A stretch of DNA of 64,000 bases from Ectobacillus ponti (GTDB lineage Bacteria > Bacillota > Bacilli > Bacillales > Bacillaceae_G): assembly GCF_024294785.1 (NCBI RefSeq), contig NZ_JANCLT010000004.1, positions 1-64,000 on the forward strand. The letters are read 5' to 3'. Position numbers and translations under genes: made by a program. Shown here one piece after another: positions 28,971 to 38,576 of this stretch. Position 1 is the first letter of the stretch. Every line of letters starts with the position of its first letter. Under the pieces are notes generated by a model that was given only the letters and a program-made list of their open reading frames with translations, had not been told where the DNA came from and searched no databases.

Positions 28971-29520
28971 GGGTCTTGCTGTCGCGCTCATGCGCGACAA
29001 TATCGACACAGACCAAATTATTCCAAAGCAGTATTTAAAGCGCATCGAGCGAACCGGCTTTGGCCAATTCCTCTTTGATGAATGGCGCTATTTGGCGGAC
29101 CGGAGCGACAATCCGGAGTTTCCGCTGAACGCGCCGGACCGAAAAGGCGCGACAATTCTGGTGGCCGGCGAGAACTTCGGCTGCGGCTCCTCCCGTGAGC
29201 ATGCGCCATGGTCCTTGGCGGATTACGGCTTCCGTGCCATCATCGCAGGCAGCTTTGCCGACATCTTCTATATGAATTGCACGAAGAATGGTATTTTGCC
29301 AGTCGTGCTGGATGAGAAAGCCCGCCGGTTCCTGGCGTCCCTGCCGGCAGGTGAACAGGTGGAGGTCAACCTTGCGGAGCAGCTCGTCTGTGCCGGGGGC
29401 AAAGCTTTCTCCTTTGCCATTGAACCGGTTTGGAAGGAAAAGCTGCTGCACGGACTGGACGATATCGCGTTAACACTGCAGTACGCTGACGCAATTGCAG
29501 CATACGAACAAAAAGCCTGA
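28948..29520 (+). CDS. leuD: 3-isopropylmalate dehydratase, small subunit
   Basis: A 190-aa partner of LeuC with the swivel domain. It has [16 protein letters not shown] at the N-terminus and [20 protein letters not shown] (about 70-90). I use ATG 28948, following GGAAGGAGGAG; the upstream frame start at 28924 lies within leuC and has no site. A terminator closes the ilv-leu operon. Confidence 0.95.
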   Translation: MQPFHTHKGLAVALMRDNIDTDQIIPKQYLKRIERTGFGQFLFDEWRYLADRSDNPEFPLNAPDRKGATILVAGENFGCGSSREHAPWSLADYGFRAIIAGSFADIFYMNCTKNGILPVVLDEKARRFLASLPAGEQVEVNLAEQLVCAGGKAFSFAIEPVWKEKLLHGLDDIALTLQYADAIAAYEQKA

Positions 29521-29529
29521 CAAAAACAG

Positions 29530-29554
29530 GGGCCGACTTATCGGCCCTTTCTTT
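29530..29554 (+). terminator. ilv-leu operon terminator
   Basis: GGGCCGA/TCGGCCC stem, 4-nt loop, TTTCTTT tail, 10 nt past leuD. Confidence 0.8.
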
Positions 29555-29880
29555 ATGGGGCGGTTTTTGGGAGACCGCGGATACGCTTTGCAAGATTGCC
29601 GGAGATGAAGCAGAGCTTGAGCATGAGGTGAGCAGGAATATTTGCGGATGCCCCGGTAAAAACCTCTGAAATCCATCCAACCTCTTTTCCTTCCCGGATG
29701 CATTGTATGCCATTATACAGAATAGTAAATGTTTTATGACAAAAGCCCCGATTGAGAATGCGCTTTCATGCAGTCCCCATTCATATTTCTTTGTGAGATA
29801 AAGCTTTTATGTTCATATTTTCTACAATCAATTTTGTATAAAAATTCTTATTTTTGCACAAATTCACACCGGTAAACTAT

Positions 29881-29909
29881 TTGACATAAATTTCTTTCCT
29901 CTGTATCTT
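29881..29909 (+). promoter_or_regulatory. his operon promoter
   Basis: TTGACA at 29881-29886, a 17-bp spacer and TATCTT at 29904-29909, 39 nt before hisZ. No T-box, attenuator or riboswitch is visible. The AT-rich DNA between the leuD terminator and this promoter (29555-29880) shows no gene; it holds only a small inverted repeat TGTAT/ATACA near 29704-29719. Confidence 0.7.
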
Positions 29910-29948
29910 GTAAATAACAACTTTCGTTTTAAATAGGGGTGTTGAAGG

Positions 29949-31211
29949 ATGACGAAATGGAAACGAGCGAACCCGAGCGGGACGCGGGACCTGCTGTTTG
30001 CAGAGTCCACGCTGCAGGAGGAAGTCGAGCAGCGGCTGCGCCGGGTGTTTATGGCCCGCGGCTATGAAGAAGTGCGGACGCCGACAATTGAATTTTACGA
30101 TGTGTTTTCCTTCCATCATCGCCCAATCGATGAAGAGAAGATGTATAAATTCTTCGACCAGCAGGGACGCATTCTTGTGCTGCGTCCGGATATGACCATT
30201 CCAATGGCGCGTGTAGTCGGGTCTACGATGATGAAGCCGCCATTAAAGCTGACCTACAGCGGCAACGTGTTCCGTGCCAACACGAGCATGACCGGCAAAT
30301 ATAATGAGCTGACGCAGACCGGCATTGAGATTATCGGTGTGGAGAATCTGCGGGCGGAAGTAGAATGCATTGTCAGCGCCATTCACGCCCTGCAGGCGGT
30401 GGGGCTGTCCCAGTTTAAAATTGAGATTGGCCAGGTCGAGCTGTACAAGTCCATTGTCAAGAAGCTGTCGCTGAACGAAGAGGATGAAGCGGCGCTGCGC
30501 AGCTATATTGAAAATAAGAGCTATACGGGCCTGACACAATTCTTGCAAAGAAAGAATTTTGATACAAAAGATGAAACCGTGCGCCTTCTGCAGCGGCTGC
30601 CGCGCCTGTTTGGCGGCTTGGAGGTCATGGATGAGGCGGAGCGCCTTGCCACCAACAAGGACATGCATAAAGCATTGCAGCGTGTCCGCCAAATCTATGA
30701 AGCGGTTGAACGCCTCGGCTACGGAAATTATATTTCTGTTGACCTCGGCATGATTCAAAATCTTCATTATTATACGGGCGTCATCTTCCGCGGCTATGCC
30801 CATGAAATTGGCGAGGAGATCCTGAGCGGCGGCCGCTATGACGAGCTGATGGGCTACTTTGGCGAACCGCTGCCGGCTTGCGGCCTGGCCCTGCAGGTGG
30901 ACCAAATTGTCCGTGTGCTGAAGGACCACAACCCGCCGGCGGAGAAAGCGCCTGTGGACGTGCTGATCCATTATGATTTAGAAACGATTGAGGAAGCGGA
31001 ACGCCTGCGCGCCCTGTATGTAAAGGACGGCCTGCAGGTGGAGCTGTCCATGATGGCAACGCTGCCGGAAACATTCCATTTTGCGCGCAAGCACGGTATT
31101 GAGCGCGTTGTGGATACATCAGGCGACAAGCTGAACGGCTTTGTCTGGCAGGATCAATGGGTGCTCGAGAAGGAGGGGGAAGCATCATGCGTCACATTCA
31201 AATTGCGCTGA
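29949..31211 (+). CDS. hisZ: ATP phosphoribosyltransferase regulatory subunit HisZ
   Basis: A 420-aa HisRS-like protein without tRNA-charging function that pairs with the short HisG. It has [11 protein letters not shown], then a motif 2-like region with [28 protein letters not shown], and [25 protein letters not shown]. Its presence matches the short hisG that follows. Its end overlaps hisG by 25 nt. Confidence 0.94.
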   Translation: MTKWKRANPSGTRDLLFAESTLQEEVEQRLRRVFMARGYEEVRTPTIEFYDVFSFHHRPIDEEKMYKFFDQQGRILVLRPDMTIPMARVVGSTMMKPPLKLTYSGNVFRANTSMTGKYNELTQTGIEIIGVENLRAEVECIVSAIHALQAVGLSQFKIEIGQVELYKSIVKKLSLNEEDEAALRSYIENKSYTGLTQFLQRKNFDTKDETVRLLQRLPRLFGGLEVMDEAERLATNKDMHKALQRVRQIYEAVERLGYGNYISVDLGMIQNLHYYTGVIFRGYAHEIGEEILSGGRYDELMGYFGEPLPACGLALQVDQIVRVLKDHNPPAEKAPVDVLIHYDLETIEEAERLRALYVKDGLQVELSMMATLPETFHFARKHGIERVVDTSGDKLNGFVWQDQWVLEKEGEASCVTFKLR

Positions 31212-31822
31212 CGAAGGGCCGTCTTGAAAAGGCTGTGCTGCCATTTTTGGAAGGCATCGGCATTGATTGCTCGGAGCTGAAGGAAAAGGGGCGGAAGCTC
31301 GTGTTCCACAGCAAAAACACAAATATTTCCTTTATTCTTGTGAAGGCGGTGGACGTGCTGACATATGTGGAGCACGGCGTGGCGGACATCGGCATCGTCG
31401 GCAAGGATGTCATTATGGAAAATGAAAAGGAAATATATGAAATGGTGGATCTCGGCATTGGCCGCTGCCGTTTCTGTGTCGCATCCATTCCTTCCTATGA
31501 TCCAAGCAGCTATAAAAAGAAAACCATTGCCACCAAGTACCCGAATGTGGCTTCCGCCTATTTCCGCCAAAAGGGCGAGGATGTGGAAATTATTAAAATA
31601 GAAGGCTCCGTAGAGATTGCTCCAATTCTCGGCCTGGCGGACGCGATTGTCGATATTGTGGAAACGGGCGTGACACTGCGGGAGAACGGGCTCATTATAT
31701 TTGAAGAAATGCACGATATATCCGCACGTCTCATTGCCAACAAAGCATCCTTAAAGATGAAAAAGGATGAGATGTTCGCGGTCATTGAGAAGATGGAAGA
31801 ATATATCGGAAATCGTGTATAG
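31187..31822 (+). CDS. hisG: ATP phosphoribosyltransferase, short catalytic subunit
   Basis: A 211-aa short-form HisG, first step of histidine synthesis. [20 protein letters not shown] is at the start and [11 protein letters not shown] near 65. The phosphoribosyl-binding segment is [19 protein letters not shown] (about 153-171). The C-terminal histidine-binding domain of long HisG is absent; HisZ supplies that control. ATG 31187 follows AAGGAGGGGG. Confidence 0.95.
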   Translation: MRHIQIALTKGRLEKAVLPFLEGIGIDCSELKEKGRKLVFHSKNTNISFILVKAVDVLTYVEHGVADIGIVGKDVIMENEKEIYEMVDLGIGRCRFCVASIPSYDPSSYKKKTIATKYPNVASAYFRQKGEDVEIIKIEGSVEIAPILGLADAIVDIVETGVTLRENGLIIFEEMHDISARLIANKASLKMKKDEMFAVIEKMEEYIGNRV

Positions 31823-31834
31823 GGGGATTTGGAG

Positions 31835-33118
31835 ATGAAAATTGTATACGGTGAACGTGACAGCATTCTGTCCAGCATGGCCGAGCTGCGCGAGCAGGCG
31901 ACAGCTGTGGAGAAAACAGCGGCAGAGGCAGTAGAGGCAATTGTGGCGGATGTCAAAGCGCGCGGCGATGAAGCGGTGCGCGAGTATACAAAGCGCTTTG
32001 ACGGCGTGGAGCTTGAGTCATTCCGTGTCGGCGCAGAGGCCGTTGCACAAGCGGTTGCCAGCGTCGAGGCGGACTTCTTGGAGGCATTGGAGGCGGCAAA
32101 GCGAAACATCGTCTCCTATCATGAAAAGCAAAAGCGCCAAGGCTTCATGGACGGCGACGGCACCGGCATTATCCGCGGCCAGCTCATCCGTCCATTGGAG
32201 ACAGTCGGCGTATATGTGCCGGGCGGAACCGCAGCCTATCCTTCCTCCGTGCTCATGAATGTGCTGCCGGCGAAAATTGCCGGAGTCGGTCGGATTGTGA
32301 TGGTAACACCGCCTGGAAAAGACGGTGTGAATCCGTACATACTGGCGGCTGCGCAAATTGCCGGCGTGGACGAAATCTACAGCATCGGCGGCGCGCAGGC
32401 AGTGGCGGCATTGGCATACGGCACAGCCTCGCTTCCGCGTGTGGATAAGATTGTGGGGCCGGGCAACATGTATGTGGCGCTGGCAAAGCGTGCGGTATTT
32501 GGCGCGGTGAACATCGACATGATCGCGGGGCCGTCTGAAATCGTCGTCATTGCCGATGAAACAGGCAACCCTGCCTACATTGCAGCGGACCTGCTGTCAC
32601 AGGCGGAGCACGATGTGAACGCGAGCGCCATTTTCATCACGACAAGCAAGGAACTGGCGGAACAGGTGCGGGCCGAGGTGGAGCAGCAGCTGCAGGCGCT
32701 GCCGCGCGCAGAGATTGCAGGCGCTTCCATTGAGAAGAACGGTCTCATTGTCGTAGTGAACTCACTGGAGGAAGCATTCGATGTATCCAACGAGATCGCA
32801 CCGGAGCACCTGGAGCTGCACATTCCGGACCCGGTGATGGCGCTCGGCCAAATTAAGCATGCCGGCTCCATTTTCCTTGGGCCGTATGCACCGGAGCCGC
32901 TTGGCGATTATTTTGCCGGCCCGAACCACGTGCTGCCGACAAGCGGCACAGCGCGCTTCTTCTCGCCGCTGTCTGTGGATGATTTTGTGAAGAAATCCAG
33001 CTTCCTTTCTTATACAAGAGAGGCGCTGGAGCAGGTAAAGAATCAAATTACCATTTTAGCGGAAAAAGAAGGCTTGTCTGCGCACGCACGGGCAATCACC
33101 ATCCGCTTTGATAAATAA
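31835..33118 (+). CDS. hisD: Histidinol dehydrogenase
   Basis: A 427-aa zinc enzyme for the last two oxidations to histidine. It has [33 protein letters not shown], and [13 protein letters not shown]; the Zn/acid-base His and Glu lie in LLSQAEHD and the C-terminal EHLELH segment. ATG 31835 is preferred, with AGGGGGA before it; TTG 31829 is too close to that site. Confidence 0.95.
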   Translation: MKIVYGERDSILSSMAELREQATAVEKTAAEAVEAIVADVKARGDEAVREYTKRFDGVELESFRVGAEAVAQAVASVEADFLEALEAAKRNIVSYHEKQKRQGFMDGDGTGIIRGQLIRPLETVGVYVPGGTAAYPSSVLMNVLPAKIAGVGRIVMVTPPGKDGVNPYILAAAQIAGVDEIYSIGGAQAVAALAYGTASLPRVDKIVGPGNMYVALAKRAVFGAVNIDMIAGPSEIVVIADETGNPAYIAADLLSQAEHDVNASAIFITTSKELAEQVRAEVEQQLQALPRAEIAGASIEKNGLIVVVNSLEEAFDVSNEIAPEHLELHIPDPVMALGQIKHAGSIFLGPYAPEPLGDYFAGPNHVLPTSGTARFFSPLSVDDFVKKSSFLSYTREALEQVKNQITILAEKEGLSAHARAITIRFDK

Positions 33119-33130
33119 GGGGGCACATGT

Positions 33131-33718
33131 ATGGCACGCACAGCTGAGATCGTACGCACCACCACTGAAACAGACATCCGCGTCCGCGTGGACTTGGACA
33201 ATCCGGAAGAGGTAAGCATTGACACAGGCGTCGGCTTCTTTGACCACATGCTGACACTATTTGCGCGCCATGGCCGCTTTGGCCTGAACGTGCAAGTCAA
33301 AGGCGACCTGCACATCGACTCCCACCACACTGTGGAGGATGCAGGCATCGCGCTTGGCGCCTGCATTAAGGAAGCATTGGGCGACAAAAAGCAAATCAAC
33401 CGCTACGGCACTGCCTATGTGCCGATGGACGAGGCGCTTGGCTTCGTGTCGCTTGATATCAGCAATCGTCCGTATCTTGTATTTGATGCGGAGCTGGCCA
33501 ATGATCGTCTCGGCACATTTGACACAGAGCTGACGGAGGAATTTTTCCGCGCCATCAGCTTCAATGCCGGCATCACCCTGCACGCCCGCGTGCTGTACGG
33601 AAAGAACACGCATCACAAAATTGAGGCGCTGTTCAAGGCGTTCGGCCGTGCCTTGCGTGAAGCGGTTGAAATCAACGAAAAAATCACAGGCGTGAATTCC
33701 ACAAAGGGGATGTTGTAA
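33131..33718 (+). CDS. hisB: Imidazoleglycerol-phosphate dehydratase
   Basis: A 195-aa manganese enzyme. [34 protein letters not shown] and the C-terminal [18 protein letters not shown] carry the metal-binding His clusters. Monofunctional form (no phosphatase domain), as usual in Bacillus. AAGGGGG precedes the ATG. Confidence 0.96.
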   Translation: MARTAEIVRTTTETDIRVRVDLDNPEEVSIDTGVGFFDHMLTLFARHGRFGLNVQVKGDLHIDSHHTVEDAGIALGACIKEALGDKKQINRYGTAYVPMDEALGFVSLDISNRPYLVFDAELANDRLGTFDTELTEEFFRAISFNAGITLHARVLYGKNTHHKIEALFKAFGRALREAVEINEKITGVNSTKGML

Positions 33719-33719
33719 G

Positions 33720-34349
33720 ATGATTGCCATTGTTGACTATGGAATGGGCAACCTGCGCAGTGTTTCCAAGGCGCTTGAGCATATTGGCGTGTCCTGTGTC
33801 ATCACGGATGATGCGGAGACCATCCGCAAAAGCGATGCCATCATCCTGCCGGGTGTCGGCGCGTTTCCGAAGGCGATGAAGGAGCTGCAGGAGCGCGGTC
33901 TTGTGTCGCTGCTACAGGAAGAAGCTGCAACAGGCAAGCCATTTTTCGGCATCTGCCTCGGCATGCAGCTGTTATTTGAAGCAAGCGAAGAAATTGAATA
34001 TACAACAGGCCTCGGTCTTCTGCCGGGTGTGGTGCGCAAGCTGCCGGCCGGCCGCAAGATTCCGCACATGGGCTGGAATGCGCTGGAGAAAAAGCAGGAA
34101 ACACCGCTCATGAAGGGCTTGGATGAAAGCCCGTACGTCTACTATGTGCACTCCTACTATGCGGACTGCCCGGCAGACGTGATTGATGCCGGCAGCCCAT
34201 ACGGTGTGTTCGCTCCGGGTCTTGTATCCAAGGGGAATATTTTCGGCGCGCAGTTCCACCCGGAAAAAAGCAGCGACGTCGGCTTGAAAATGCTAGAAAA
34301 CTTTAAGGAGTTGGTTGCAACGTGGTCATCTTCCCGGCTATCGATTTGA
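33720..34349 (+). CDS. hisH: Imidazole glycerol phosphate synthase, glutaminase subunit
   Basis: A 209-aa class I glutamine amidotransferase that feeds ammonia to His[20 protein letters not shown] opens it, the nucleophile is in [16 protein letters not shown], and the His/Glu pair is in [11 protein letters not shown]. It starts 1 nt after hisB and overlaps hisA by 28 nt. Confidence 0.96.
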   Translation: MIAIVDYGMGNLRSVSKALEHIGVSCVITDDAETIRKSDAIILPGVGAFPKAMKELQERGLVSLLQEEAATGKPFFGICLGMQLLFEASEEIEYTTGLGLLPGVVRKLPAGRKIPHMGWNALEKKQETPLMKGLDESPYVYYVHSYYADCPADVIDAGSPYGVFAPGLVSKGNIFGAQFHPEKSSDVGLKMLENFKELVATWSSSRLSI

Positions 34350-35038
34350 AAAATGGACGCTGCGTGCGTCTCTATCAGGGCCAGTTTCAACAGGAAACGG
34401 TCGTAAACGAAAATCCGCTGGAGCAGGCGGTTGTGTTTGAGAAACTGGGCGCCAAGGCGCTTCACCTTGTTGACCTCGACGGCGCATTGGACGGAACTCC
34501 GACAAATCTGCCGGTCATCCGGCAAATTGCAAGCAAGCTGAACATTCCGGTACAGGTGGGCGGCGGCATCCGTTCCATGGAAACGATTGAAGCCCTTCTG
34601 TCTGTCGGTGTGGCACGCGTGATCATCGGTACAGCAGCCCTCCTGAACCCTGCATTTCTGCAGGAAGCGCTGGAGAAGCACGGCGACCGCATCATCGTCG
34701 GCATTGACGCGAAGGATGAGTACGTCGCAACGCGCGGCTGGCTGGATGTATCTGATGTACACTACATCGAGCTGGCGAAAAAAATGGAGGAGATGGGTGT
34801 CAAAACCATTATCTTCACCGATATTTCCCGGGACGGTACGCTGACGGGGCCGAACCTGGAGCAGCTGGCAGCCTTGCAGGCAGCCGTGGGAGTGGATATC
34901 GTGGCATCCGGCGGTGTCAGCTCGCTTGAAGATATCAGCAAGCTGAACGACATGAATCTGTACGGCGTCATCACAGGAAAGGCTCTGTATGAAGGCAAGT
35001 TTGCGCTTGAAGAGGCACTGCAGGTGACAGTATGCTGA
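34322..35038 (+). CDS. hisA: ProFAR isomerase HisA
   Basis: A 238-aa beta-alpha barrel. [16 protein letters not shown] has the catalytic Asp, [20 protein letters not shown] is the phosphate loop, and [14 protein letters not shown] holds the second catalytic Asp. GTG start at 34322 with AAGGAG upstream inside hisH. Ends 7 nt inside hisF. Confidence 0.95.
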   Translation: MVIFPAIDLKNGRCVRLYQGQFQQETVVNENPLEQAVVFEKLGAKALHLVDLDGALDGTPTNLPVIRQIASKLNIPVQVGGGIRSMETIEALLSVGVARVIIGTAALLNPAFLQEALEKHGDRIIVGIDAKDEYVATRGWLDVSDVHYIELAKKMEEMGVKTIIFTDISRDGTLTGPNLEQLAALQAAVGVDIVASGGVSSLEDISKLNDMNLYGVITGKALYEGKFALEEALQVTVC

Positions 35039-35790
35039 CGAAGCGGATTATCCCGTGTCTCGACGTAAAGGACGGACGCGTTGTCAAAGGCATCAACTTC
35101 GTCGGATTGACAGACGTGGGCGACCCGGTGCAAATCGCGGCTGCCTACAACAAGGCCGGCGCGGATGAGCTTGTATTTTTGGACATTACCGCCACACACG
35201 AAGACCGGAAAACGATGATTGATGTGGTCGAGCGGACAGCGGCAGAGGTGTTCATTCCGCTGACAGTCGGCGGCGGCATCGGTTCTACAGAGGAGATGTA
35301 CAACCTGCTGCGGGCGGGGGCGGATAAAATCTCGCTGAACTCGGCAGCTGTGCGCAATCCGCAGCTCATCGCAGAAGGCGCGGAGCACTTCGGCTCCCAA
35401 TGCATTGTGGTGGCCATTGATGCGAAGAAAACAGGCGAGGGCAAGTGGAACGTATTTGTCAGCGGCGGCCGGATTGATACAGGCTTGGATGCAGTGGAAT
35501 GGGCAAAGCAGGCAGAGACGCTTGGCGCAGGTGAAATCCTGCTGACCAGCATGGATGCGGACGGCACGAAGCAGGGCTACGACCTGGAGCTGACAGAAGC
35601 CATTTGCCAGGCTGTCACCATCCCGGTGATTGCGTCCGGCGGCTGCGGCCATAACGGACATATTGTGGAAGTGTTTGAAAAAACAACAGTGGATGCGGCG
35701 TTGGCTGCTTCCATCTATCACTACGGCGAAACAACCATTGCTGAAACGAAGCAGGACATGAAGCAAGCCGGAATTGAGGTGCGCCTATGA
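35032..35790 (+). CDS. hisF: Imidazole glycerol phosphate synthase, cyclase subunit
   Basis: A 252-aa beta-alpha barrel partner of His[19 protein letters not shown] contains the catalytic Asp; [30 protein letters not shown] and [17 protein letters not shown] complete the barrel loops. Overlaps hisA and hisI by a few bases. Confidence 0.96.
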   Translation: MLTKRIIPCLDVKDGRVVKGINFVGLTDVGDPVQIAAAYNKAGADELVFLDITATHEDRKTMIDVVERTAAEVFIPLTVGGGIGSTEEMYNLLRAGADKISLNSAAVRNPQLIAEGAEHFGSQCIVVAIDAKKTGEGKWNVFVSGGRIDTGLDAVEWAKQAETLGAGEILLTSMDADGTKQGYDLELTEAICQAVTIPVIASGGCGHNGHIVEVFEKTTVDAALAASIYHYGETTIAETKQDMKQAGIEVRL

Positions 35791-36092
35791 CACCGGATTT
35801 CTCCAAGGGCTTAGTGCCGGCCGTCATTATCGATGACAAAACGAGTGATGTGCTGATGCTGGGCTATATGAACGAAGAATCGTATGCGAAAACGCTGGAA
35901 ACGAAAACAACGTGGTTTTTCTCCCGGTCCCGCAACAAGCTGTGGAACAAAGGAGAAACCTCCGGCCATTTTCAGCATGTAAAGGAAATGTATCTCGACT
36001 GCGACCAGGACACGATTCTGGTGCGCGTGGATCAAATCGGTCCGGCATGCCATACAGGAAGCCGCACCTGCTTCTATACAAAGGTGCTGTAA
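35787..36092 (+). CDS. hisI: Phosphoribosyl-AMP cyclohydrolase
   Basis: A 101-aa zinc enzyme. [16 protein letters not shown] and [19 protein letters not shown] hold the metal and substrate residues; a third Cys follows in SRTCFY. It is separate from hisE; in many bacteria the two are fused. Starts 4 nt inside hisF. Confidence 0.95.
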   Translation: MTPDFSKGLVPAVIIDDKTSDVLMLGYMNEESYAKTLETKTTWFFSRSRNKLWNKGETSGHFQHVKEMYLDCDQDTILVRVDQIGPACHTGSRTCFYTKVL

Positions 36093-36104
36093 GGGGGACT
36101 ACAC

Positions 36105-36425
36105 ATGAATGTACTGCAGGAGCTGTTCGCGGATATTTTGGAGCGCAAGCAAAATCCATCCGCTGAATCGTATACCAATTACTTGTTCACAAAAGGCGAA
36201 GACAAAATTTTAAAGAAAATCGGCGAAGAGACGACAGAGGTTGTCATCGCGGCGAAGAACAACGATAAGGACGAGCTCATTTATGAGGTGGCGGATCTGG
36301 CGTACCATTGCCTCGTGCTGCTGGCGGAAAAGGGTCTGACCGTAGCGGATGTCGAGAAGGAGCTGGAGCGCCGCCGCGGCAAGCTGTCCAAGGTCGGTGA
36401 CCGGAAGGAAATCGAGAACCTGTAA
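36105..36425 (+). CDS. hisE: Phosphoribosyl-ATP pyrophosphatase
   Basis: A 106-aa MazG-like all-helical enzyme. [20 protein letters not shown] and [20 protein letters not shown] carry the Mg-binding Glu/Asp residues. It lies 12 nt after hisI with a GGGGG site. Confidence 0.94.
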   Translation: MNVLQELFADILERKQNPSAESYTNYLFTKGEDKILKKIGEETTEVVIAAKNNDKDELIYEVADLAYHCLVLLAEKGLTVADVEKELERRRGKLSKVGDRKEIENL

Positions 36426-36437
36426 GGAGAGAGAAGC

Positions 36438-37442
36438 ATGAGAGTGGATTATCATCTCCATTTGGAGGAAGGACCGTATTCTCTGCGCTGGCTGGACCGG
36501 ACGAACACGGCACTGCAGCATTTTCAGCCGGTGGATGCGCCGAAGCATTCGTGGGAGTGGCTGCTGGAGTCGAAGAAGCGGCTGCAGGAGCGCCTGGACC
36601 AAGGGGCGTTCTCTCCATTCTGGATTGACCTGTACCTGGAGGAAGCGCTGAAGAAGGGCTTGAAGGAGGTCGGCATCGTCGATCACCTGTACCGTTTCAC
36701 GGAAGCAAGAGAGTACTACTATCGATATGTAGACATCAGCGACAGTGATCTGGGCCGCCTGCAGAAGGAATGGCTGGATCAGGTCATGATGGAATCCATC
36801 CACCATTTCACGGCTGCCATTGAAGCGGCGAAGGAACGCTGGGCAGCCCGCGGCATCACGCTGCGCCTGGGCCTGGAAGCGGACTACTTCGTCGGCGGCG
36901 AAGCCGAGTTGTCAGAGCTGCTGGCGCTTGGCAGCTGGGATTATGTCATTGGCTCTGTCCACTTTCAGGACGGCTGGGGCTTTGACAACCCGGACACACA
37001 GGCGTACTTTGCGGGCAAGGATCTCGTGAAGCTGTACGAAAAGCACTTTGCGACAGTGGAAAGCGAAATCCGCTCCGGCTTGTTCGATTTTGTGGCGCAT
37101 ATCGACAACATGAAGGTGTTCAATTACCGCCCGGATGAAAACCTGCTGCTCGGACACTACGAGCGCATCGCCCTCGCGCTGAAGGAAGCAAATGTGGCGA
37201 CGGAGGTGAACGCCGGCCTGTACTACCGCTACCCGGTCAAGGAAATGTGCCCAAGCCCGCTGTTTTTGACGGTGCTGAAGCGCCACAACGTGCCAATCAC
37301 CATTTCCTCCGACTCGCACTATCCGGATGATATCGGCAGCTACGTGGCGCAAAATGTGGACACGCTGCTGCGCCATGGCTTCATTGAGGTGGCGACGTTT
37401 GAAAAACGCCGGCGCATCATGAAGCCGCTCGTGCAAGGATAA
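36438..37442 (+). CDS. hisJ: Histidinol-phosphatase, PHP family
   Basis: A 334-aa metal-dependent phosphatase of the PHP type that completes histidine synthesis. MRVDYHLHLE at the N-terminus and GIVDHLYRF supply metal ligands. GLEADYF, GSVHFQDGWGFDN, and FVAHIDNMKVFN follow, with SSDSHYPDDIG near the C-terminus. It is placed 12 nt after hisE, as the last his gene. The histidinol-phosphate aminotransferase hisC is not here; in Bacillus it normally lies with trp genes. Confidence 0.93.
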   Translation: MRVDYHLHLEEGPYSLRWLDRTNTALQHFQPVDAPKHSWEWLLESKKRLQERLDQGAFSPFWIDLYLEEALKKGLKEVGIVDHLYRFTEAREYYYRYVDISDSDLGRLQKEWLDQVMMESIHHFTAAIEAAKERWAARGITLRLGLEADYFVGGEAELSELLALGSWDYVIGSVHFQDGWGFDNPDTQAYFAGKDLVKLYEKHFATVESEIRSGLFDFVAHIDNMKVFNYRPDENLLLGHYERIALALKEANVATEVNAGLYYRYPVKEMCPSPLFLTVLKRHNVPITISSDSHYPDDIGSYVAQNVDTLLRHGFIEVATFEKRRRIMKPLVQG

Positions 37443-37497
37443 TCCCCCCGGGCATTGCTCACACTAAGCGTGAAGCAATGCGAAGGAGGGATTCACA

Positions 37498-37674
37498 GTG
37501 GATGAAAAGCAAGCTTATAAAGACACCGGCAAGCTGACGAATTACCATTACGGCACGGACGAGGACAATCGGACCACGGAGGAGCAGACGCAATTGGCGA
37601 TGTCCCAGGACAAACCGGTTACGCACAAGCCTGGCAACGGCATGCCTTCCATGGACAACCGTCCGCGCCAATAA
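37498..37674 (+). CDS. Small hydrophilic protein, 58 aa
   Basis: A 58-aa polar protein with no hydrophobic segment or cysteine. It begins MDEKQAYKDTGKLTNYHYG, with a Thr/Glu/Gln-rich centre and the tail GNGMPSMDNRPRQ. GTG 37498 is preceded by AAGGAGGG at ideal distance. A near-perfect hairpin of 11 bp (GCATTGCTCAC region, 37452-37481) sits just before that site. It may be a boundary between the his operon and this gene. A strong terminator follows. Not recognised. Confidence 0.65.
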   Translation: MDEKQAYKDTGKLTNYHYGTDEDNRTTEEQTQLAMSQDKPVTHKPGNGMPSMDNRPRQ

Positions 37675-37679
37675 ACAAG

Positions 37680-37712
37680 AAAAAGCATGTGGATGCGCTC
37701 CACATGCTTTTT
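37680..37712 (+). terminator. Bidirectional terminator
   Basis: AAAAAGCATGTGGA/TCCACATGCTTTTT with a 5-nt loop, between the 58-aa gene and convergent doxX. Confidence 0.85.
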
Positions 37713-37715
37713 GTA

Positions 37716-38252
37716 TCAGTGAGCCGGATGCAGGTGGTTCATGCCATCATGCTCTTCTTCTTCATTGTGCTGCTTCACCACAGCCTTGCGGAGGAATGGG
37801 ATCACCCAGCGGTCCAGGCCGTAGTAGCCAGCGTTCAGGCCGGCAGCAAGGAGAATGCCGCCCATCAGGATGTCAGTTGGGCTGTGGGACACAGTGCCTG
37901 CCATCAGGAAGCTGAAGTTCATTACGAGACCGAAGAATGCAGCGGCAGTTGTCAGGCAGCCAAGCAACAGGCCAAGACCGACTAAAGCTTCGCCAAGCGG
38001 AATCACAATGTTGAACACATGGGCATTTGGCAGTGCGAATTCCTTCAGGAAGGAAACATACCAGCCATACACAACGCCGTCAGGACCGGCAACCGGCTTT
38101 GCGATTGCGCCGGCGAGGAAGCCGGAAGCGTCAAAGTGCCCGCTTTGGAGTTTGCCGATGCCGGCTGTGAGCCAGGAATAACCAAGATATACACGAATGA
38201 GTGTTAAGATAGCAGATGCAATACGGTTTTCTCTTAAAAATTTGCTGAACAT
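37716..38252 (-). CDS. DoxX family membrane protein
   Basis: A 178-aa DoxX protein with four membrane helices: about 12-30, 68-90, 97-118 and 125-146. LIRVYLGYSWLTAGIGKL is the family start, and GEALVGLGLLLGCLTTAAAFFG is typical. The His-rich tail (HNEEEEHDGMNHLHPAH) might bind a metal; that is inference. Relatives work in quinone-linked or thiol-redox reactions. ATG 38252 has AAAGGAAG before it; codons further upstream lack a site. A Rex/Fnr-like operator lies 79 nt upstream. Confidence 0.87.
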   Translation of the reverse strand: MFSKFLRENRIASAILTLIRVYLGYSWLTAGIGKLQSGHFDASGFLAGAIAKPVAGPDGVVYGWYVSFLKEFALPNAHVFNIVIPLGEALVGLGLLLGCLTTAAAFFGLVMNFSFLMAGTVSHSPTDILMGGILLAAGLNAGYYGLDRWVIPFLRKAVVKQHNEEEEHDGMNHLHPAH

Positions 38253-38330
38253 AGAAGTTCGCTTCCTTTCAAGTAGGTTGTAATGGATTACACTGTCAGT
38301 ATATAAGAAAGTCTGTCCCTCATGTTGCAT

Positions 38331-38348
38331 TTGTGAAGTTGTTCACAT
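38331..38348. promoter_or_regulatory. Rex- or Fnr-like operator
   Basis: TTGTGAAGTTGTTCACAT contains the perfect inverted repeat TGTGAA-N4-TTCACA. It fits both the Rex box (TTGTGAA-N4-TTCACAA) and the Fnr/CRP pattern TGTGA-N6-TCACA. It lies between divergent doxX and the RND permease gene. A minus-strand TATACT (38303-38298) could be the doxX -10. The 324-nt gap 38253-38576 holds no gene. Confidence 0.6.
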
Positions 38349-38576
38349 ATCGTTCAAAAGAAGATGGCGGAATTGTGAAGGAGGCGTATGACTTTTGTCA
38401 GATGAGAATGTGACGGATGACATCGTTTCAAGATGAGCCTTACCTTCTATACTGAACAAGGAGATATCAGTCTTAAGGCCTACCATAAAATGGAACGTTT
38501 GGTGCATGAAGTAAGACCCCGGCCATTTTACAATAGGACTTGTGAAGAATAGGTACATAAGTCAGGAGGAAAAGAA

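Noticed and set aside
36438-37442. Missing hisC as an anomaly of the his operon
   Set aside because: In Bacillus hisC normally sits with the aromatic amino-acid genes, so its absence here is expected.
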